From CALLVY01 sp937899855 (GTDB lineage: Bacteria; Bacteroidota; Bacteroidia; Chitinophagales; Saprospiraceae): 11,537 nt of DNA. A model generated the notes under the pieces. That model saw only the letters and a list, made by a program, of their open reading frames with translations, was not told the DNA's origin and did no database searches. The stretch spans positions 1-11,537 of the forward strand of contig JBCBQC010000142.1 in the NCBI GenBank assembly GCA_039820405.1, in the 5' to 3' direction. Shown in pieces: positions 7,115 through 11,537 of the stretch (its first letter is position 1; each line of letters starts with the position of its first letter). Position numbers and translations under genes: made by a program.

Positions 7115-7151
7115 GTAAAAAGAAAAAGGCCGAACCCGTCGATTCGACCTT
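7115..7151 (-). terminator. Intrinsic terminator of the DUF4870 gene
   Basis: On the minus strand, AAGGTCGAA (7143-7151) pairs with TTCGGCCTT (7126-7134) over nine positions, including one G-T wobble, with an 8-base loop. It is followed at once by TTTCTTTTT. The hairpin lies 55 bases past the DUF4870 stop. The stem may also slow transcription from the convergent gene ending at 7109, but that strand has an A-C mismatch and no T-run after the stem. Confidence 0.75.
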
Positions 7152-7205
7152 CCTATTCGCAATTATTATAAAAAGGATGTTACGTATTGAGGCGGAGCCT
7201 GCGTT

Positions 7206-7577
7206 TTACTTGATCCAGTTGAAATTGAGGGGATACTGGTAAAACTCTCCGCGGTTGGCCTTGATGGCAGCGATCACCGAAAATACGATGTCGACCATCA
7301 CCAGAACGGGTAAGATAAAAATTCCGACGGCCAGAAAAATCAGAATGCCGGCCGCTACGAGCAGCACCGTGATGGAAAGCTGAAAGTTGAGGGCCTCCTT
7401 GGCGTGCCGGTCGATGTAGTCGGACTCGTCCTTCTTAAAAAACCAAATCAGAAAGGGCAGTAGGATATTGCCCAAACCCGGAATCATGGCTCCCAAAAAG
7501 GGGCCCAGGTGAGCAATGGTAGCCAGGGTGCGTTCGTCTCGTTTTAGCTCGTCGTCCATTAAATCGTGTTCTTTCAT
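7206..7577 (-). CDS. DUF4870 domain-containing small membrane protein
   Basis: This is a 123-aa inner-membrane protein of the DUF4870 (Tic20-like) family, whose function is not established. A charged N-terminus (MKEHDLMDDELKRDERTL) precedes a hydrophobic segment at about 22-46 (HLGPFLGAMIPGLGNILLPF). The family signature DRHAKEALNFQLS (56-68) follows, then hydrophobic segments at about 69-84 and 86-104. The frame is open to a TTG at 7610. ATG at 7577 gives the normal length and the charged N-terminus before the first segment; ATG at 7559 is another option. It has its own terminator. The patatin gene lies 137 bp upstream on the same strand. Confidence 0.88.
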   Translation of the reverse strand: MKEHDLMDDELKRDERTLATIAHLGPFLGAMIPGLGNILLPFLIWFFKKDESDYIDRHAKEALNFQLSITVLLVAAGILIFLAVGIFILPVLVMVDIVFSVIAAIKANRGEFYQYPLNFNWIK

Positions 7578-7714
7578 TGGATGTATGATCTTTTGGTGGG
7601 TGATGGTCAAATGTGAATAACACCCTCAAGATGCACCTCCGGGCGAGCGAAAGCCAAAAAAGTCGATAAAGCAGGGCAATTTCTCGGCGAGTAAATTAAA
7701 ACATGAAGGAGATG

Positions 7715-9946
7715 CTAAAAGAAATACCCCAGGTGGATGGCAAAATTGAAATCCTCCCGCTGGAAGTCGTATTCCCCACTCAACCAGGCTGGCCCCAGAC
7801 GCGTAAACACCCCCAATTCCAGCCCCCCTCCCAACAATGCCCCCTCCGCGGCCGACACGTCGATCGTCCCCTCCCCATCCGCAAACCGCAGGGCTTCCGC
7901 CCGGAAGTAACCGTAGTTGATGGCCAGGTTCACAAAATAATTCAGGGCGGGTTCGTAGCGAAATTTGACCCCCGTAAAAGCGTAGCGGGTCGCGGGACGC
8001 TGCATAAAGTCGAGCCCGTAAAAGTCGATGTGCGTGATTTCGTTGTACAAAGCCCGACCGAGGGAAAACATATTGAGTAGGTTGTTGCGCTGCGCAAACT
8101 GAACCCCCAAGTCGTTGAACCAGTGTAGCGAAAACCACTTCCCCAGTGGAATGACCTGGCGGTACTGTAGACGCAAGAGGCGGTTTTCGGTTGCTTCAAT
8201 GCTACTCTCCTCGTTGACGATGCGGCGGAAACTGGACTCAAAAGACCAGCGCCCACTCAGGTTGAAGTAGGAGCCACGGTGGGGAAAATGCAAACGATCG
8301 TAGGTGTCGCGCAGGATGGATCCCCGGAAATAGCCCTGTCGCAGCCGGAGGGACTGGCTGAGGGGGTCAAAGAAGAGGGCGTCTTGGGAGTAGCGTTCCC
8401 AGGCCGCCCCGATCGATAGCAACCAGCGGTTGTTGAGGGCGGAAAAAACGTCCAACCCCAGCGTCCCGTGGTTCCACTGGTACTCCCCCGCCGAGTTCCC
8501 TTCCCGGTAAAAGAACCCCGGATAAAAATGCAGATCGCCCTGGAGCTGTATCCCGATATTGGGCCGACGGGCGGTGTAGAGGGTGTAGCGCCCCAGGGCG
8601 GAGGGAAATTCCGAGACCTTGAGGTCGAAGGTCAAACGCGAACCGTTGAGCAATTTGTTGCGGAGGGTGGTGTTGAACAGCAGCCCCGCCTTAAGGTTGC
8701 TGTCGTAGTTCATCCCCACTTTGATAAAGTCCCCGCTCTGGGGCGTGGCGTAGATGACCAATTTGTGGTCCAAACCAACGGGAATGACTCGGTAGTATAT
8801 GTCTTTGATAAAGCGCATCCCCAACAAGCGCTGAAAACGGGCGTCCAACTCCTCGATGATGTAGTCCTCCCCCACCCGCAATTGCAAGACCTTGCTGACT
8901 ACCTCCTGACCCTTGCGATCCAAACCGTGGTATTCGATGCTATCCAGGTGGATGATCTCCACGGGCTCAAGTCGGTAAGCGGGCGCCGACCCACGCTCCA
9001 CTCCCAGGATCTCCAGTACCCTGGCCAAACTATCCTGAGCAACCCGCTCCCCCCGAGCGATCAGGGTATCCACCCGATCAAAGCTCAATACGCTGAGGCC
9101 CTCCAAGTTGGGTTTGATGACGATGTCCGCAAAGTGGGACTGCCACTGTACCGATTCTACGATGCGGTAGCTACTAGTCTGATCCAATACCACCACCAGG
9201 GAGGTCAAATCCTCGCGGGTGTACAAAGGCCCCCCAACATCGACGGCGATGATGATATCGGCCCCCATAGCTTTGACGTCTTCGACGGGCAGGTTGCGCA
9301 CCGACATCCCGTCGATGAGGAGTCGGCCGTTGATTTCGAAGGGGACAAACGCCGAGGGGATCGACATACTGGCCCGGATGGCCTCACCGAGGCTGCCCCG
9401 GGCGAGTACGGCGGCATTGCCCGTTTCAAAATCGGTGGCGACGCAGCGGAAGGGGATGGGAAAATCATCAAAGCTTTCCACCCCGTGCGACCGGGCCGTA
9501 AGTCGCGAGAGCAGCAGGTTGATCTTTTGACCGCGAATCAGCCCCTTGGGCAGTGCGACCTTGCCCTTTTCCAGGGGCAGGGTGAGTTGGTAAAAATCGG
9601 CGATGCCCCGCTCCTGGATCGGGAGGTACTTGCGGGCTAGGGCATCGTTGAAGTAATCCTCCCAGTCGATGGTCCGCGCCAATTCTTCCAACTCTTCCAG
9701 GGAATAACCAATGGCGTAAAGACCACCCACGATGCTTCCCATACTGGTGCCGGTGATGTAGTCAGGGCGGATCCCCGCAGCCTCCAGCACCTTCAAGGCA
9801 CCGATGTGGGCCAGCCCCTTGGCACCACCCCCACTCAGGACCAGGCCGATCTTGGGACGGGGCGTCAGGGGCGTCTGCGCCCGCGTGGGGAGGCAAAGTA
9901 GAGAAAGGCAGAATAACAGGCTGAGCAAGAGCGTTTTGGTGTACAT
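7715..9946 (-). CDS. Patatin-like phospholipase fused to POTRA-like region and outer-membrane beta-barrel
   Basis: This is a 743-aa protein. A Sec signal peptide covers about 1-24 (LLLSLLFCLSLLCLPTRAQ). The patatin domain (about 32-315) has the oxyanion loop SGGGAKG (38-44), the nucleophile elbow GTSMG with Ser68, and the catalytic Asp212 in IDGMS, so the Ser/Asp dyad is intact and a lipid acyl-hydrolase is expected. Residues about 325-403 look like one POTRA domain (SIEYHGLDRKG, GEDYIIEELD, YYRVIPVG). Residues 404-743 are rich in alternating beta strands and end in GYFF, a typical terminal aromatic of outer-membrane barrels. This is the architecture of type V-d (PlpD-like) proteins, which are common in Bacteroidota. 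Whether the patatin part faces the periplasm or crosses to the surface cannot be read from sequence. The gene is transcribed divergently from the sigma factor gene. Confidence 0.93.
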   Translation of the reverse strand: MYTKTLLLSLLFCLSLLCLPTRAQTPLTPRPKIGLVLSGGGAKGLAHIGALKVLEAAGIRPDYITGTSMGSIVGGLYAIGYSLEELEELARTIDWEDYFNDALARKYLPIQERGIADFYQLTLPLEKGKVALPKGLIRGQKINLLLSRLTARSHGVESFDDFPIPFRCVATDFETGNAAVLARGSLGEAIRASMSIPSAFVPFEINGRLLIDGMSVRNLPVEDVKAMGADIIIAVDVGGPLYTREDLTSLVVVLDQTSSYRIVESVQWQSHFADIVIKPNLEGLSVLSFDRVDTLIARGERVAQDSLARVLEILGVERGSAPAYRLEPVEIIHLDSIEYHGLDRKGQEVVSKVLQLRVGEDYIIEELDARFQRLLGMRFIKDIYYRVIPVGLDHKLVIYATPQSGDFIKVGMNYDSNLKAGLLFNTTLRNKLLNGSRLTFDLKVSEFPSALGRYTLYTARRPNIGIQLQGDLHFYPGFFYREGNSAGEYQWNHGTLGLDVFSALNNRWLLSIGAAWERYSQDALFFDPLSQSLRLRQGYFRGSILRDTYDRLHFPHRGSYFNLSGRWSFESSFRRIVNEESSIEATENRLLRLQYRQVIPLGKWFSLHWFNDLGVQFAQRNNLLNMFSLGRALYNEITHIDFYGLDFMQRPATRYAFTGVKFRYEPALNYFVNLAINYGYFRAEALRFADGEGTIDVSAAEGALLGGGLELGVFTRLGPAWLSGEYDFQREDFNFAIHLGYFF

Positions 9947-9963
9947 ACGCAGGAAGATTTTAT

Positions 9964-9971
9964 CAAATATA
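9964..9971 (-). promoter_or_regulatory. Bacteroidota-type -7 promoter element of the patatin gene
   Basis: TATATTTG on the minus strand matches the Bacteroidota -7 consensus TAnnTTTG exactly. It ends 17 bases before the patatin ATG at 9946, giving a short leader. No convincing TTTG -33 box is present at the expected distance. Confidence 0.5.
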
Positions 9972-10056
9972 ACGGAATTTGGCTGACTCCCCGATCATCT
10001 TCCGGGCTGGCCGCAGCTTTTCTCCCCCGGAGCTAGTGAAGTTGGGACCACTTCCT

Positions 10057-10064
10057 TATCTTTA
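10057..10064 (+). promoter_or_regulatory. Possible -7 element of the sigma factor gene
   Basis: TATCTTTA matches seven of the eight TAnnTTTG positions and lies 21 bases before the ATG at 10086. The only nearby TTG (10042-10044) is too close to be a good -33 box. It is weaker than the element serving the divergent patatin gene. Confidence 0.3.
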
Positions 10065-10085
10065 GCCGATCATTTGAATCTAGGT

Positions 10086-10673
10086 ATGGCGAATACAACC
10101 GAGCAAGATGCGGTTTTACTTCAGGAGATCAAAGCCGACGACCCTCGCGCCTTTCGATCGCTCTACGATACGTACTACCGCTATCTGGTGGTAACGGTGT
10201 ACAACATTCTCGGCGATGCGGAGACCGCCCGCGATTTGGCGCAGGATGTACTGGCCGAGCTGTGGAACAAACGCAAAACGCTCGAAATCCGCAGTTCGCT
10301 CAAATCCTATTTGCGACGGGCGGTGGTCAACAAAACCCTCAACTACATCAAGGCCCGGCGCCTGGATTTTAACGAACCGGAGCGTTCGCCCAATCCTCCC
10401 GCCGAGGCGGCCCAGGCCCAGCAGTTGCTCGAAAACCAGGATTTGCAACGGCTGATCAATGCGGCAGTGGAAGCCCTGCCCGAGCGTTGTCGGATCGTCT
10501 TTACACTGTGCCGGTTGGAAGGAAAATCGCACAAGGAAATCGCCACCCAACTTCAAATTTCCACCAAAACGGTCGAAAACCAAATGACCAAGGCCCTGTT
10601 GAGCCTGCGCCGCCGGTTGCAGCCCTATCTGGACCAGCGCCTCTTGTTGACGATTATTGCCCTGTGGGCATAG
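10086..10673 (+). CDS. RNA polymerase ECF sigma-70 factor (Bacteroidota RpoE-like)
   Basis: This is a 195-aa alternative sigma factor that directs RNA polymerase to a specific set of promoters. Region 2 (about 22-92) includes FRSLYDTYYRYL and ARDLAQDVLAELWNKR. Region 4 (about 118-178) includes LPERCRIVFTLCRLEGKSHKEIA and the helix-turn-helix TQLQISTKTVENQMTKAL. The protein ends in a hydrophobic tail, LLLTIIALWA, as in many Bacteroidota members of the group. An in-frame TTG at 10074 exists, but ATG at 10086 gives a normal N-terminus. The FecR-type gene follows after 64 bp, so this is a sigma/anti-sigma pair of the kind that controls TonB-dependent receptor loci. No receptor gene is in the window. 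Confidence 0.95.
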   Translation: MANTTEQDAVLLQEIKADDPRAFRSLYDTYYRYLVVTVYNILGDAETARDLAQDVLAELWNKRKTLEIRSSLKSYLRRAVVNKTLNYIKARRLDFNEPERSPNPPAEAAQAQQLLENQDLQRLINAAVEALPERCRIVFTLCRLEGKSHKEIATQLQISTKTVENQMTKALLSLRRRLQPYLDQRLLLTIIALWA

Positions 10674-10737
10674 GGGAAAACCTCGTTTCGATTGTCCAGA
10701 GTATTGAAATAGTTTTTTTCAGCCACCATTTTAACGT

Positions 10738-11537
10738 ATGGACGAAGATTTTTACATCGGATTACTACACAAACGGCTCTCCGGCGATTTGAGCGAGGCG
10801 GAGCACGACCAGCTCCAAACCTGGTTGGAGGGGTCGGAAGACCATCGCCTACTGGCCCGGCAGATCGAGCAGACCTGGGAATACGGCGGCCGCTTCGATG
10901 CCCCCCCCACCCTGGATCTGGACGCTGACTTTTTACAGTTGCAAAAGCGACTCTCCCCCGCGGCGGAGCCCCCCCGCAAAGCACCAGTCGTACCGCTGAC
11001 CCGCCGTACTCCCTGGTTGTCCATTGCGGCGGGCGGCCTGATCTTGATCGTAGCGGCCTTTTTGCTCAACAATTACTTCAATCAGGTCGAATGGATCGTG
11101 GTCAGTACTGGTGACCAGGAGCAAAAGGAAATCCAACTGTCGGACGGTACGACGGTGACGCTCGATAAAAGATCAGAATTGCGCTACCCCAGTCGCTTTA
11201 CCGATTCACTGCGTTTGGTAGAACTGAAAGGGAAGGCCGTTTTTGACGTCACCAAAAAATCCGAGCGAGCCTTTCACGTCAAAACCCACAGTTGTGACGT
11301 CCGCGTGTTGGGTACGCGCTTTATGGTACTGGACTATCCCGATCGGTACTTCAACGAGGTCGCCGTGGCGGAGGGGCAGGTACGCATGCAACCCTATGGA
11401 AAAAGTAAATATTTGATTCTCAATGCCGACCAAAAGGGCTATTATCAAAAACACGAACACAAGCTGAGCAAACGGGAGAACGATTCGCTCAATAGCATGT
11501 CCTGGTACTCCAATCGCCTGCGTTTTGAGGATACGCC
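10738..11537 (+). CDS. FecR-type anti-sigma factor, C-terminus outside window
   Basis: The frame opens with ATG at 10738 and runs off the right edge after 266 codons. Residues 5-45 (YIGLLHKRLSGDLSEAEHDQLQTWL) match the cytoplasmic anti-sigma helical region. A single membrane segment follows at about 93-111 (WLSIAAGGLILIVAAFLL). The periplasmic FecR domain (about 121-215) shows LSDGTTVTLDKRSELRYP, VELKGKAVFDV, FHVKT and VRVLGTRFMV, the family signatures. NRLRFEDT at the edge looks like the start of the DUF4974 C-terminal domain typical of Bacteroidota FecR proteins. By family role it should hold the upstream sigma factor at the membrane until a TonB-dependent receptor signals substrate. No clear ribosome binding site precedes the start, and the 64 bp gap shows no strong promoter. 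Confidence 0.95.
   Translation, partial: MDEDFYIGLLHKRLSGDLSEAEHDQLQTWLEGSEDHRLLARQIEQTWEYGGRFDAPPTLDLDADFLQLQKRLSPAAEPPRKAPVVPLTRRTPWLSIAAGGLILIVAAFLLNNYFNQVEWIVVSTGDQEQKEIQLSDGTTVTLDKRSELRYPSRFTDSLRLVELKGKAVFDVTKKSERAFHVKTHSCDVRVLGTRFMVLDYPDRYFNEVAVAEGQVRMQPYGKSKYLILNADQKGYYQKHEHKLSKRENDSLNSMSWYSNRLRFEDT

Noticed and set aside
8468..9640. 390-aa open frame on the plus strand opposite the patatin gene
   Set aside because: It is fully antisense to a strongly supported gene. Its translation has no recognisable domain, and the absence of stops follows from the GC-rich codon use of the real gene.
10692..10717. TTG and TAGTTTTT in the gap between sigma and FecR genes as a separate promoter
   Set aside because: The -7 match lacks the final G and the spacing of 15 bases is too short; co-transcription with the sigma gene is simpler.

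Overview
The window looks like a chromosomal stretch from a Bacteroidota member, most likely a marine-type Saprospiria (Lewinella-like) organism. Three things point there. A DUF1501 protein ends in a type IX secretion (T9SS) type A sorting domain. The right edge carries a Bacteroidota-style ECF sigma factor followed by a FecR anti-sigma factor. Most starts lack clear Shine-Dalgarno sequences, and one promoter matches the Bacteroidota -7 consensus TAnnTTTG. The genus-level guess is inference. No rRNA, tRNA, CRISPR array, insertion sequence, integrase or phage gene was seen.

Layout, left to right. Positions 2-667 (+) hold the C-terminal part of an S41-family serine peptidase cut by the left edge. 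A leftward block follows. Fpg/Nei-type DNA glycosylase (5084-5872) is upstream, then after a 205 bp gap a tight three-gene cluster: a DUF1800 protein (3223-4878), a DUF1501 protein with a T9SS sorting domain (1606-3183), and a predicted surface lipoprotein with a jelly-roll-like body (687-1553). DUF1800 and DUF1501 genes are a well-known adjacent pair of unknown function.

A 415 bp gap (5873-6287) contains two tandem palindromic elements 42 bp apart and one doubtful small ORF. It precedes an unrecognised 273-aa soluble protein (6288-7109, +). That gene converges on a small DUF4870 membrane protein (7206-7577, -), with an intrinsic terminator for the latter between them. Next is a 743-aa fusion of a patatin phospholipase with a POTRA-like region and an outer-membrane barrel (7715-9946, -), with a TAnnTTTG promoter in the divergent spacer. 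The right edge holds an ECF sigma factor (10086-10673, +) and a FecR-type anti-sigma factor (10738 to the edge, +), the usual front end of a TonB-receptor regulon whose remaining genes lie outside.

The DUF1800/DUF1501/lipoprotein cluster is the best candidate for an undescribed system: one product appears to be T9SS-exported, one is probably a surface lipoprotein, and one has an unclear export route. Other points of interest are the glycosylase whose four zinc-finger cysteines are all replaced, and the paired palindromes at about 5993-6052.
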